Of a stretch of 16,092 bases of DNA, positions 7,156-15,809 are shown in pieces. The notes beneath the pieces are model-generated. The model worked only from the letters and a program-made list of their open reading frames with translations, was not told the DNA's origin and did no database searches. Within the stretch, counting starts at the first letter, position 1, and each line of letters opens with the position of its first letter. A program made the position numbers and the translations under genes. Source of the stretch: Pedosphaera sp. Its GTDB lineage: Bacteria > Verrucomicrobiota > Verrucomicrobiia > Limisphaerales > UBA9464. The stretch is taken from assembly GCA_009695405.1 (NCBI GenBank), contig SIAZ01000053.1, forward strand, positions 1 to 16,092, read 5' to 3'.

Positions 7156-10100
7156 TTGTTTAAATTCGGTCCCATTCCCGTGACACCGTTTTTTCAATCG
7201 AGATTAGGCCGAACGTTACTGCTTTGCTTCGCGGCCATCGTGCTGTCTTCTGCGACGATCGCCGATTCCAAAGCCCGCGAAGCGCTCGGAATTCTGCGGG
7301 CGGAATGTTTCTCCTGTCATGGCGAGAAGCAGAAGGGCGGGTTTAGTTTAAAGACACGGGATCTCTTAATAAAAGGAGGAGATGAAGGAGTCGTCGTGGT
7401 GGCAGGCAAACCCGAGGCGAGTCGTCTTCTTAGCCTTCTGGAACCCGGTGCTGATCCGCATATGCCTCCGAAGAAGCAACTGGAGCCATCGCAAATCCGT
7501 GCGGTGCGGCATTGGATTCGTGCCGGAGTCCCTTGGGAGGCTTCTGCATTGGATGGAGATGCGGTGAAGCTGGAAGCAGTACGGTTGCAGGCGCTCCCTC
7601 CCTCCTATGGCCCAGTATTGGCCGTGGTCCTGTCGCCTGATGGAACTCGTTTGGCTGTGGGTCGTGGCAGGACTTTGATTTTACATGATCTGTCGAAGCC
7701 CACCTTTCCAATTCTCGCCCAAGTGACCGCGCAAGAGGATGCGATTCAATCTTTGGCGTGGAGTCCTGAAGGGCGGATGATCGTTTCCGGTAGCTTTCGC
7801 TCTGTAGTCTTTTGGGATGGAGAAACCCTTCGACGAGATGGTGCAATGACCAACGGACTTTCGGGACGCATCACTGCACTGGAGTTTGCGCCTGCCGGGG
7901 GAGTATTGGCTTTGGCCGATGGAGGTGAGGGACGAGGAGGGCAGGTGAGGTTTGTCGATGTGGCAGGACGACGAGTGACAGCCTCTTGGCGAGTTCATTC
8001 TGATACCGTGTTTGACCTAGAATACAGCCGTGATGGGACTCGACTATTGACTGCCGGAGGCGATCAGTTGGTCAAGGTCTGGGAGGTGGCAACCGGACAG
8101 GCGCTTGCGGTGTTAGAAGGTCACACGGCGCAAGTGTTGTCGGCTGTGTTTAATACCAACGCGACACAAGTCCTCAGCGGCGGTGCGGATCGGCAATTGA
8201 AGGTTTGGAATGTGGCTACCCGCGAGAAGATCGCTCAATTGGGAAGTCCTGCGACGAGCGTGTCTTCGGTGGCTTGGCCTGGAGCGGGATTACGCCTCTA
8301 TTCGGCAACCGAAGGCGGAGAGGTTTTTCAGTATTCCCAATTAAAGTCCCATAGTGGGGAACAAAGTTCGGGAACTGCAGAGGAGCGACGTTTAGCCGAA
8401 GGGGGCGAGGCGGCTTATTGTCTGGCTGTTTCGGCGGATGGAGGGAAGGTTTGTGCTGGATTTTATGACGGCTCAGTCAGGATTTGGGACGGGGACAATA
8501 AATTGATCGCGACGCTGGTTGACGCATCGCCGAAAACAGCGGTGGTGGAGACTCAAGTTCCGAGTTCAATCCGCAGTAAGTCCCCAAAGGCGGGAGCAAA
8601 AGTAGCCTCACTTCCCCTCCATAGGGAGGGAACTCGTCCAGCCAGTTTTAAGGCATCAACAGTGGTTAAATTATCTGCAGAGCCGGCGCGTTTGCATTTA
8701 TCCCAAGGAGCAACAAGACAGGGAGTTTTAATAACCGCTCAGACGTCAGATGGGTTTGAGCTCGATGTCACGGAAACCGCCGTTTTCCGAGTGGAACGGG
8801 GTGCCCCGGTGCGCTTGGGTGAACAGGGGGAGATTGTGGCGGTCACTTCGGGGAAAGGGCTTTTGACGGTGCGTTTAGGTCGGCACGAGGTAGTCATCCC
8901 TGTGGAGGTATCCGGAGAGGGCGAGTTGGTATCTAATCAATCGGGATTTGTCCGAGACATCCTCCCTGTTTTAAGCCAAGCCGGTTGCTCTGCTGGAAGT
9001 TGCCATGCCAAACCTGAGGGGCAAAATGGATTTAAACTCTCGGTGTTTTCCTATGACCCAAGGGCCGATTACGGGGAAATCGTCAAGGAGGCCCGAGGGC
9101 GCCGGGTGTTTCCATCGGCGCCCGATGCAAGTCTACTTTTACGAAAGCCCCTAGGGCGAGTGGCGCATGAGGGGGGGCAGCGATTTAAGGAGGGATCTGA
9201 ACCTCACCGAGTGCTGTCGGATTGGATCCGGCAAGGAATGCCCTTTGCGCTCACAAATGAGCCAATCTTGCTCGGAATTACTGTTTGGCCGGCGCAACGG
9301 CGGTACCGTAAAGGAGCGGTCCAAAAGTTGTTAGTCGTGGCGCGGTATTCGGACGGGAGCCAACGGGATGTGACCCGTTTGGCCGCGTTTGATTCTAACG
9401 AACGGGAGATAGCTGTGGTAGATAGTCAGGCACGGATTCAAGTGGGGCAATTAACGGGTCAAGGGGCGGTGGTAGCACGGTATATGGGATTTGTGGGGGA
9501 TTCACGGATCGTGGTCCCAGCCGAGACACGATTCCCTACCGAGAGTTATGCGGTATTGCCAACCCACAATTTTATCGATAAGTTATCCTATACGCGTTTT
9601 CAGGAACTAGGGATATTACCCTCAGATCTTTGCACGGACACGGAGTTTTTACGTCGATCGAAACTCGATGCGATAGGGCAGCTACCTACGGCTTTGGAAG
9701 TGCGAGAGTTTTTGGCGAATACAGACCTGAACAAACGCGCCAAGTGGATTGATCGCGTATTAGAAAAATCGGCTTATGCGGATCATTGGGCGAATCGGTG
9801 GGCTGATTTACTCCGACCCAATCCGGATCGTGTGGGGGTAAAAAGTGTTTACCTACTGGACCATTGGTTGAGGGAACAGTTTCGAAATAATGTGCCGTAT
9901 GACAGCTTTGTTCGTTCAATTCTGGTAGCTGAAGGGGGGAATCATCGTGATGGACCCGCGGTCATCTATCGAGACCGCCGAGAACCAGTGGAATTGACCA
10001 CGATGTTTAGCCAGCTTTTCCTAGGAACTCGGTTGGAATGCGCGAAATGTCATCATCATCCAAATGAGAAATGGAGTCAGGATGACTTCTACCGGTTTGC

Positions 10101-11046
10101 GGCTTATTTTGGGCCTTTAAAGCAAAAAGGTGCAGGGCTTTCTCCGCCTATTTCTGCGGGTATGGAGACCTTTTATTTTACCCCAGGTGGTAGTGTAAAG
10201 CATCCGGTCACCGGTCAGATTATGGCCCCGCGTCCACCGGATGGTCCGGAGCTTGTTGCGGGGAGTCAAGATCCTCGGGTGGCCTTGGCCGACTGGCTTA
10301 CGGCTCCAAAAAATCCATTCTTTGCACGGGCCGCAGTGAACCGAGTTTGGGCTCATTTTTTTGGACGTGGATTGGTCCATCCCGTGGATGATTTTCGGGT
10401 CACAAATCCAGGGGTCAATCCAGAGTTACTCGATGCGTTGGCCAGTGATTTTGAGTCGAACCATTATGATCTAAAACACCTCATTCGAACTGTTTTAGGT
10501 TCCCGACTTTATCAACTTAGTTCGACAGCGAATTCTTCGAACGTGGCTGATACACGGAATTTTTCTCGTTCCTACCGTCGGCGACTACCGGCGGAAGTTT
10601 TAGCGGATGCGGTGAGTGGGGTCACCGGTGTGGTGGATACCTTTGCTGCTGTCCCGACGGGAGGGAGCGCCAACCAAGTTTGGAGTTATAAGATTCAATC
10701 ACATTTTCTCGATGCGTTTGGACGTCCGAATTCCAGTAGTGATTGTCCCTGCGAGCGTGAATTGCAATTGAGTGTGGTTCAGTCGTTGCACCTGATGAAT
10801 TCAACTCAAATTCAAGGTAAACTAGCGCATGCAGAGGGTTGGGTGCGGCAGATTGCCAAGAGTGACCGACCTCCAGTCACTTTGATTGAAGAAGTGTATT
10901 TGGCTGCACTGAATCGTCCACCTACCAAATCTGAGCAGGTTCGAGCCAGTGCGGTTTATAGTGCAGCGGGTGCGACTCGCCAGACTGCAACCGAGGACAT
11001 TCTCTGGGCACTTCTCAATTCACCTGAATTTATTTTTAACCATTGA
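7156..11046 (+). CDS. Exported PSCyt1-WD40-DUF1549-DUF1553 protein
   Basis: This 1296-residue protein has the architecture typical of PVC bacteria. Residues about 14-36 form a signal peptide (SRLGRT then a hydrophobic core). About 40-125 is a planctomycete cytochrome c-like (PSCyt1) domain with haem motif CFSCH (51-55) and a distal-Met candidate in HMPP (102-105). About 150-455 contains seven WD40-like repeats (e.g. LVKVWEVATG, LKVWNVATRE, SVRIWDG), enough for a full propeller. About 503-586 is a bacterial Ig-like strand domain. About 590-700 has a second cytochrome-like segment with C-x4-C-H (CSAGSCH, 611-617). About 710-790 is another Ig-like stretch. DUF1549 (about 800-990) carries CAKCH (962-966), and DUF1553 (about 1035-1290) carries RAAVNRVWAHFFGRGLV. 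The biochemical function of these families is unsettled. Start is TTG 7156 or, giving a better signal peptide, GTG 7180. A PQQ-like propeller gene follows 74 bp later. Confidence 0.9.
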   Translation: MFKFGPIPVTPFFQSRLGRTLLLCFAAIVLSSATIADSKAREALGILRAECFSCHGEKQKGGFSLKTRDLLIKGGDEGVVVVAGKPEASRLLSLLEPGADPHMPPKKQLEPSQIRAVRHWIRAGVPWEASALDGDAVKLEAVRLQALPPSYGPVLAVVLSPDGTRLAVGRGRTLILHDLSKPTFPILAQVTAQEDAIQSLAWSPEGRMIVSGSFRSVVFWDGETLRRDGAMTNGLSGRITALEFAPAGGVLALADGGEGRGGQVRFVDVAGRRVTASWRVHSDTVFDLEYSRDGTRLLTAGGDQLVKVWEVATGQALAVLEGHTAQVLSAVFNTNATQVLSGGADRQLKVWNVATREKIAQLGSPATSVSSVAWPGAGLRLYSATEGGEVFQYSQLKSHSGEQSSGTAEERRLAEGGEAAYCLAVSADGGKVCAGFYDGSVRIWDGDNKLIATLVDASPKTAVVETQVPSSIRSKSPKAGAKVASLPLHREGTRPASFKASTVVKLSAEPARLHLSQGATRQGVLITAQTSDGFELDVTETAVFRVERGAPVRLGEQGEIVAVTSGKGLLTVRLGRHEVVIPVEVSGEGELVSNQSGFVRDILPVLSQAGCSAGSCHAKPEGQNGFKLSVFSYDPRADYGEIVKEARGRRVFPSAPDASLLLRKPLGRVAHEGGQRFKEGSEPHRVLSDWIRQGMPFALTNEPILLGITVWPAQRRYRKGAVQKLLVVARYSDGSQRDVTRLAAFDSNEREIAVVDSQARIQVGQLTGQGAVVARYMGFVGDSRIVVPAETRFPTESYAVLPTHNFIDKLSYTRFQELGILPSDLCTDTEFLRRSKLDAIGQLPTALEVREFLANTDLNKRAKWIDRVLEKSAYADHWANRWADLLRPNPDRVGVKSVYLLDHWLREQFRNNVPYDSFVRSILVAEGGNHRDGPAVIYRDRREPVELTTMFSQLFLGTRLECAKCHHHPNEKWSQDDFYRFAAYFGPLKQKGAGLSPPISAGMETFYFTPGGSVKHPVTGQIMAPRPPDGPELVAGSQDPRVALADWLTAPKNPFFARAAVNRVWAHFFGRGLVHPVDDFRVTNPGVNPELLDALASDFESNHYDLKHLIRTVLGSRLYQLSSTANSSNVADTRNFSRSYRRRLPAEVLADAVSGVTGVVDTFAAVPTGGSANQVWSYKIQSHFLDAFGRPNSSSDCPCERELQLSVVQSLHLMNSTQIQGKLAHAEGWVRQIAKSDRPPVTLIEEVYLAALNRPPTKSEQVRASAVYSAAGATRQTATEDILWALLNSPEFIFNH
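8612..8632 (+). repeat. GC-rich inverted repeat inside a domain linker
   Basis: CCCTCC (8615-8620) and GGAGGG (8625-8630) form a 6-bp stem with a 4-base loop. Further T-A pairs are possible outside one mismatch. It codes for a linker between the WD40 propeller and the Ig-like domain and reads in frame. It may be a small palindromic repeat tolerated in the linker, or chance. Confidence 0.4.
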
Positions 11047-11120
11047 GAGAAGTCCACTGAGAAATGGAGTCGTGAGGAAATTTGCGATTTAATTTTAATG
11101 CTGCTTTTTTAATTTTACCA

Positions 11121-12635
11121 ATGCCCTCGATACACCGCTATCTGACCCTGTTATTTCTTGTCTTCCCGTGGGTGCTACGAGGTGCTGACCGCCCGCAGTT
11201 TGGGGATGCTTGGTCGAGGAACATGACCTCAGCGGAGCGAGGACTTTCGGCGACCTTTAACCCGACGAATCAAGCCGGCATACGCTGGTCGGTGCCCTTG
11301 GGAGCATCGGGTACCGAGTCCCATTCGACCCCAGTTATTGCAAACGGGCGTGTTTATATCGGCACAAATAATGAACTACCCCGCGATCCTCGCCGGACGG
11401 GTGATCGGGGTGTTTTGCTGTGTCTTTCGGAGAAAACAGGAGAACTGGAGTGGCAACTTGTGGTCCCGAAGCGGGAGCAGGATATTTATCATGATTGGCC
11501 CAAAAGCGGGATTAGTTCACCGGTGACTGTGGAGGGGAACCGAGCCTATTTGGTCGATAATCGAGGGGTTGTTTTGTGTCTGGATGTGCGAGGGTTGGTG
11601 AATGGTAATCAAGGCGAGACCGGTGAATCAGCTTATTATACACCGAAAAACACCAACGGAATTCCGGTAGGAGAAGCCCTTTGTTTGGGAGCGTTAGATG
11701 CCGATATTTTGTGGTCCTTTGATCTGACGCGTGAGTGCCAAATTTGGTCCCACGATGCGGCCCATAGTTCGGTGCTAATTCAGGGGGACTACTTGTATTT
11801 AAATACGGGCAACGGGGTGGATAGCACCCATCGGTTAATACATCGTCCGGAAGCGCCGAGTCTGGTAGTGCTCGACAAGCGCACTGGGCGTTGGGTGGCG
11901 CACGATGGATTAAGAATTGGTCCTCGAATTTTTCATTGTACTTGGTCCTCGCCTTCTCTCGGACGAGTTGGGGGGCGATCGACCGTCCTGTTTGCGGGGG
12001 GTGATGGAGTTCTCTATGGATTTGAGCCGTATAAAGCGTCAAGAAGCGGAGTGAGCCTCTTAGAAAACCCTTGGCGCTTTGACTGTGATCCGGAGGGTCC
12101 TAAGAGTTCAGTGGGTAGTTATTTAAATAATCGCCGAGAGGGGCCGAGTAATATTTATGGTATGCCGGTGGTGACTGGCGGAAGAATCTATGTGGCGGGC
12201 GGTGGCGACTGGTTTTGGGGCAAGAACGAAGCGTGGATAAAGTGCATTGACACACGTGGCAGCGGGGATCGAACCCGGACAAATCTCCTTTGGACCTATG
12301 CCTTAGGACGTCACACGATGAGTACACCGGCGGTGGCCAACGGGTTAGTTTTTGCGGCTGATTCCATGCGCACAATCCATTGTGTGGATGCAGCGACTGG
12401 GGCGGGGTTGTGGAGTCACGAACTGGATGGAGAGGTTTGGGCGTCAGCGTTAGTGGCCGACGGAAAAGTCTATATTGGGACTCGGCGCGGAGGGTTTTGG
12501 ACCTTTGCATTAGGTCGTCAGAAAAAGGTGTTAGGAATGGTACAACTTGGTTCGCCTATTAGTGCCACTGCAGTGGCGGCCAACGGGGTTTTGTACGTGG
12601 GAACGGGCACCCGACTTTACGCTGTTGGAAAGTGA
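11121..12635 (+). CDS. Exported PQQ-like beta-propeller repeat protein
   Basis: From ATG 11121 the protein has 504 residues and a signal peptide at about 1-22 (RYLTLLFLVFPWVLRGA). The rest is made of PQQ-like propeller repeats, each with a (T/S)P-V-x-x-G-x-x-Y-(I/V)-G pattern. Examples are STPVIANGRVYIGT (69-82), SSPVTVEGNRAYLVD (132-146), MPVVTGGRIYVAGG (348-361), STPAVANGLVFAAD (401-414) and ATAVAANGVLYVGT (482-495). I count eight repeats, the number in quinoprotein-type propellers. No adjacent-cysteine disulfide or clear PQQ and metal ligand set was seen, so enzymatic dehydrogenase activity should not be assumed. It may be a binding or scaffold propeller. It lies 74 bp after the PSCyt1-DUF1553 gene on the same strand and is probably co-expressed with it. 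An in-frame TTG at 11082 would add 13 residues but spoils the signal peptide, so the ATG was preferred. Confidence 0.85.
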   Translation: MPSIHRYLTLLFLVFPWVLRGADRPQFGDAWSRNMTSAERGLSATFNPTNQAGIRWSVPLGASGTESHSTPVIANGRVYIGTNNELPRDPRRTGDRGVLLCLSEKTGELEWQLVVPKREQDIYHDWPKSGISSPVTVEGNRAYLVDNRGVVLCLDVRGLVNGNQGETGESAYYTPKNTNGIPVGEALCLGALDADILWSFDLTRECQIWSHDAAHSSVLIQGDYLYLNTGNGVDSTHRLIHRPEAPSLVVLDKRTGRWVAHDGLRIGPRIFHCTWSSPSLGRVGGRSTVLFAGGDGVLYGFEPYKASRSGVSLLENPWRFDCDPEGPKSSVGSYLNNRREGPSNIYGMPVVTGGRIYVAGGGDWFWGKNEAWIKCIDTRGSGDRTRTNLLWTYALGRHTMSTPAVANGLVFAADSMRTIHCVDAATGAGLWSHELDGEVWASALVADGKVYIGTRRGGFWTFALGRQKKVLGMVQLGSPISATAVAANGVLYVGTGTRLYAVGK

Positions 12636-12937
12636 CCGAGGTGGTCGAAAGCGAAGTTTTTGTGAAGGAACGGACGTTTTCTTCTGGGCTCAATTTACAA
12701 CGAACCGGATAGGTTGGGTACATGGCAAGCGACAGGATTATCCAAGGGCAAGAATTTAAAGCCTTGGATGTCGATCCCGATTCTCATTCGCTCAGAGCCC
12801 TAGCTTGATGCAGCCTTGGCGTGAAATTCTCTCAAATCTGATTCCCCTTTCTTACCCAAAGAGGTGGGTGGGCGCCACTCGCCCATAGTTAGCCATTCAC
12901 GAATTCTGGCACTCTCTGGAAAACCTAATCCTGAGAT
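12636..12937. other. 302-bp intergenic region
   Basis: No credible gene was found on either strand. Near the 3' end is one clean hairpin, TGGGCG (12869-12874), loop CCACT, CGCCCA (12880-12885). It sits 52 bp before the nuclease remnant and has no T tract after it. It could be a weak terminator for the upstream propeller gene or a regulatory stem. Nothing else stands out. Confidence 0.5.
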
Positions 12938-13918
12938 ATGCCTCCCATTCAATTCGACGGTGCTTGGAAATCTACTTTGGAAGAATTTTTTGAACCTTTC
13001 ATGGACCTCTGCTTTCCTTCGATTGCCAAAACGATCGATTGATCAAAACCCATTGAGTGGCTTGATACAGAACTCCAAAAAATCACTCACAACGCCGATC
13101 AAGGCCTTCAGCGTGTCGATAAATTAGTCAAAGCAGCCTTCAAAGATCGGGGCCAAAGCGGATTCTTGATACATCTCGAAATTCAGAATCAAAAGGAAGA
13201 TAAGTTCGAAAATCGTATCTACTTTTACAACTATCGTATTCGTGTGCGGTATGAGGAAAACGTCTTCAGTCTTGTCGTCTACGGCGACACCGATCCCGAC
13301 TGGCAACCTTCCAAGTACAAAGAAGTCCGCTGCAACAAAAACAAAAGCACCTTTGAATTTGCCACAGTAAAACTTTCCAATCTAGGGCGCCGACTCACCG
13401 TCGCACGCAACAAGGGGAACCCTGTGGCCTGGGTGATTGACGCCCACTTAGCGGCACAAAAGACAATAAACAATCTCCTCGAGCGTTATCAGCTTAAACG
13501 CGAAATTATCCGGGACCTTTTTCAACGCGGAATGCCTGTCGGAAAAGTCAGCAAAATCCTCGGCTTAATTGACTGGCTGTTGATCTTACCTGAAGATCTG
13601 AAAAACCAACTCGACATCGAACTCCAAGCCCAACAAAAAACAAATACAATGATTCCCATCAGCAGATTTGAACTCGCCGTCCTTGAACAAGGCATTGAGA
13701 AAGGCCGTCAAGAGGGACGCCAAGAAGGAAACCGAAAAAAAGCTCAAGAAGACGTCTTAGATGTTCTAGAAACTCGATTTGGAGAGGTCTCTGACCGAGT
13801 GCGGGAACAGGTTCAATCTCTCACCGACGCGATCGAATTGAAGCGACTCTTGCGTCGAGCGATCTTGGTCTCCGATCTCAATTCCTTCAGTGCAGAACTT
13901 GTCGTGATTGTAGGTTGA
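12938..13918 (+). pseudogene. Rpn/PD-(D/E)XK nuclease family protein, interrupted by in-frame TGA
   Basis: One frame runs from ATG 12938 to the stop at 13916-13918, 326 codons, broken only by TGA at 13040-13042 (codon 35). The context is KTID-stop-SKPIEWLDTELQKI, where relatives of this family have a tryptophan (…DWSK…), so one TGG to TGA change explains the break. Downstream the nuclease core is intact: QRVDKLVK (D61) and FLIHLEIQNQ (E81, Q83) fit the D...ExQ form of PD-(D/E)XK. NYRIRVRYE and VYGDTDPDW follow, then a GRQEGRQEG charged stretch and a C-terminal helix pair like DUF4351 (about 245-315). Such proteins are linked to recombination-promoting nucleases (RpnA-like) and Transposase_31-type families. 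Base use is richer in A and C than in neighbouring plus-strand genes, compatible with transfer. The product restarting at TTG 13166 would lack D61. Sequencing error or recoding remain possible. Confidence 0.8.
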
Positions 13919-13987
13919 CTCTTCAGTTAGAGGGTGGGTGTGCAGGCTGAGGCTGTGGTTCGATTAACCCAATGGTAATTTCAGGCT

Positions 13988-13997
13988 GGGAGCTCCC
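13988..13997. other. Palindrome between the nuclease remnant and aroB
   Basis: GGGAGCTCCC is a perfect 10-bp palindrome in the 158-bp gap before aroB. CCAATGG (near 13970) and its complement CCATTGG (near 14024) flank it at a distance and could extend a larger stem with a bulge. No T tract follows. The function is unknown. Confidence 0.25.
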
Positions 13998-14076
13998 TGA
14001 GTGGTTACAAAAGGGAAACTGATCCCATTGGTTACCTTGCTTCCTTTGCAACTTTTGTGTTAGTGTCTTGTTCGTC

Positions 14077-15168
14077 ATGCCTACCGTTCAGGTTCCACTG
14101 GGGAACCGTTCTTACGAAATTCAAGTTGGAAACCGTCTGATTGCTACTCTCGGCGAACGTTGCCGACGGCTTAAGATAGGTACCCGCTGTGCGATTATCA
14201 CCGACACGCACGTCGCCGCTAAGTACGGGGACGGGGCGATTAAGGCGTTAAAAATTGCAGGGTTTACACCCACTTTGATCGCCGTTGAGCCTGGGGAGAG
14301 TTCGAAGTCTTTGGCGACTGTAGGTAAATGTTTTGATTTGTTGGCGGCGCATCGGATTGAACGTAAATCGTTCATTGTTGCCCTCGGTGGCGGTGTAGTG
14401 GGAGATTTAGCTGGGTTTATAGCTGCCACGTATCTTAGGGGTATCGCTTTTGTTCAAGTGCCCACCACACTTCTATCGCAGGTGGATAGTTCGGTGGGGG
14501 GTAAAGTTGGGGTGAATTTGAAGGCCGGAAAAAACTTGGTGGGTGCCTTTCACCAACCGCGTTTGGTCCTTTGCGATTTAGATGCCTTGGTGTCACTCCC
14601 AGATCGAGATTTCAAATCTGGCCTAGGGGAGATCGTGAAGTATGGGATTATTCATGACGCCGCTCTTTTTCAACGCTTGGAAAAACAAATGGAACCGATC
14701 TTAGCCAGACAGTCGACCGCACTGTCGAGTTTGGTCGCTCGGTGTTGCGCCATTAAGGCCGAAATTGTGGCCCTAGACGAGAACGACACCGGAGCGAGGG
14801 CTGCGCTCAACTTCGGTCACACTGTCGGTCACGCCATTGAGAATTCGATTGGGTACGGCAAGCTGCTACACGGTGAAGCGATTAGTATCGGTCATGTTGC
14901 CGCTGCCCATTTGTCGGCACGTCGACTCGGCTTTCCCGCTGCTGATGTTCAACGCATTAAAGCATTGCTCCAGCAAGCGGGTTTGCCGGTATCTCTCAAA
15001 CTAACCGCCGATAAGCGGGATCGCCTTTTCGCAGCGATGCGTTTGGATAAGAAAGTAAATGCAGGCGAGATTCATTTTGTACTCGCCGAATCTCTCGGCA
15101 AGGTGGTTTGGGGACAACGAGTTCCTGACGCTGAAGTGAATTGGGCACTCGATCAGATTAAAGAGTGA
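14077..15168 (+). CDS. aroB: 3-dehydroquinate synthase
   Basis: AroB turns 3-deoxy-D-arabino-heptulosonate 7-phosphate into 3-dehydroquinate, step two of the shikimate pathway. It is a cytoplasmic enzyme using NAD and a divalent metal. From ATG 14077 it has 363 residues, the usual size. The NAD loop is LGGGVVGDLAGF (103-114). VPTTLLSQVDSSVGGK (128-143) and K144-VGVNLKAGKN form the substrate site. GLGEIVKYG (182-190) gives metal ligand E185, NFGHTVGHAIE (245-255) gives H248, and LLHGEAIS (263-270) gives H265. All three zinc ligands and the catalytic lysines and arginine appear intact. TTG 14068 lies in frame three codons earlier, but the ATG gives the expected N-terminus. No other shikimate gene is in the window. 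It appears transcribed alone and converges with the S9 peptidase remnant. Confidence 0.96.
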   Translation: MPTVQVPLGNRSYEIQVGNRLIATLGERCRRLKIGTRCAIITDTHVAAKYGDGAIKALKIAGFTPTLIAVEPGESSKSLATVGKCFDLLAAHRIERKSFIVALGGGVVGDLAGFIAATYLRGIAFVQVPTTLLSQVDSSVGGKVGVNLKAGKNLVGAFHQPRLVLCDLDALVSLPDRDFKSGLGEIVKYGIIHDAALFQRLEKQMEPILARQSTALSSLVARCCAIKAEIVALDENDTGARAALNFGHTVGHAIENSIGYGKLLHGEAISIGHVAAAHLSARRLGFPAADVQRIKALLQQAGLPVSLKLTADKRDRLFAAMRLDKKVNAGEIHFVLAESLGKVVWGQRVPDAEVNWALDQIKE

Positions 15169-15170
15169 TA

Positions 15171-15183
15171 CGGCGCTTCGCCG
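15171..15183. terminator. Small hairpin just after aroB
   Basis: CGGCG, loop CTT, CGCCG begins 2 bases after the aroB stop. The stem is GC-only but just 5 bp, and the next bases are not T-rich, so it is a weak terminator candidate. Confidence 0.3.
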
Positions 15184-15312
15184 CTCGAAGATCCGGGTTC
15201 AGTCATCATTCTTAGTTTGGTGCAAAAACCTCTGGCAGTTCAATTAACCCAAGCCTCTTCGTGGGCTAAAGGGTTCCTTAGTCGGATCCCAATTCCTCAA
15301 TTAATATTTAAA

Positions 15313-15332
15313 TTCAGTGCACTTTCAGTGCA
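15313..15332. repeat. Direct repeat at the 3' end of the S9 peptidase remnant
   Basis: TTCAGTGCA occurs at 15313-15321 and 15324-15332, separated by two bases. The second copy spans the stop codon region of the minus-strand gene. It may be chance. Confidence 0.4.
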
Positions 15333-15789
15333 GTAAATGAGCTTTGAGGAAAAGTAGAGTGCTGAGGAATTGAAAGTCGACGTTTCGCTTTTTAGCGAAG
15401 CCGTGGCCTTCGTCTTTTGCCATTAGATACCAGCAGATTCCGCCTTTTTCCCGGACCGCTTTCACCATTTGTTCGGCTTCACTGAGGGGAACACGCGGAT
15501 CATTCTTGCCTTGAACAACAAACAGCGGGGCTCGAATTTTTGAAACATTATTTAAAGGCGAAATCTTTTCTAGATGAGCTCGCATTTTGGGATCGCGTTC
15601 GTCCCCATACTCGACACGTCGTAAATCTCGACGGTAATCCTGCGTGTGGGTCAAAAATGTGACAAAGTTAGAGATGCCCACAATGTCGACCCCAGATTTT
15701 AATCGCTCGCCGTGCATGACCAGAGAGGCCAGCGTCATATAGCCGCCGTAACTCCCTCCCATTACCGCGACACGGGCAGCACCGTGCAT
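15325..15789 (-). pseudogene. S9 prolyl-oligopeptidase-family C-terminal remnant, truncated by an IS
   Basis: About 150 residues remain of the alpha/beta-hydrolase domain of a dipeptidyl-aminopeptidase/acylaminoacyl-peptidase type serine peptidase. The full catalytic triad is present: S13 in GGSYGGYM (nucleophile elbow), D97 in GKNDPRVP and H129 in DEGHGFAKK. RRVEYGDERDP and SPLNNVSKIRAPLFVVQG are typical of the family. Whole enzymes have about 600-700 residues with an N-terminal propeller, so over three quarters is missing. Similarity begins at about codon 4 (AARVAVMGGSYGG), where relatives have D-P-x-R. Directly upstream, TGA precedes the ATG and a transposase frame ends 20 bp away. An insertion sequence therefore cut the gene. 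The fragment lacks its propeller and promoter and is unlikely to work. Confidence 0.87.
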
Positions 15790-15809
15790 TCACGAGTTGA
15801 CGGTAAGAA
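15784..15809 (-). mobile_element. Presumed terminus of the right-edge IS
   Basis: This is the short gap between the transposase stop (15810-15812) and the first S9-peptidase residues. GTGCATTCACGAGTTGACGG (plus, 15784-15803) is the candidate terminal repeat. The other end of the element is outside the window, so neither the inverted repeat nor the target duplication can be checked. The junction is probably within a few bases of 15784. Confidence 0.5.

Noticed and set aside
11082..11120. TTG start adding 13 residues to the PQQ-like propeller protein
   Set aside because: A GAGGAAA sequence lies only one base before the TTG, too close to act well, and the extension weakens the signal peptide. 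ATG 11121 gives a normal one.
11121..12635. Calling the propeller protein a quinoprotein dehydrogenase
   Set aside because: The repeats match PQQ-like propellers, but the adjacent-cysteine motif, metal ligands and catalytic aspartate set of true quinoprotein dehydrogenases were not recognised.
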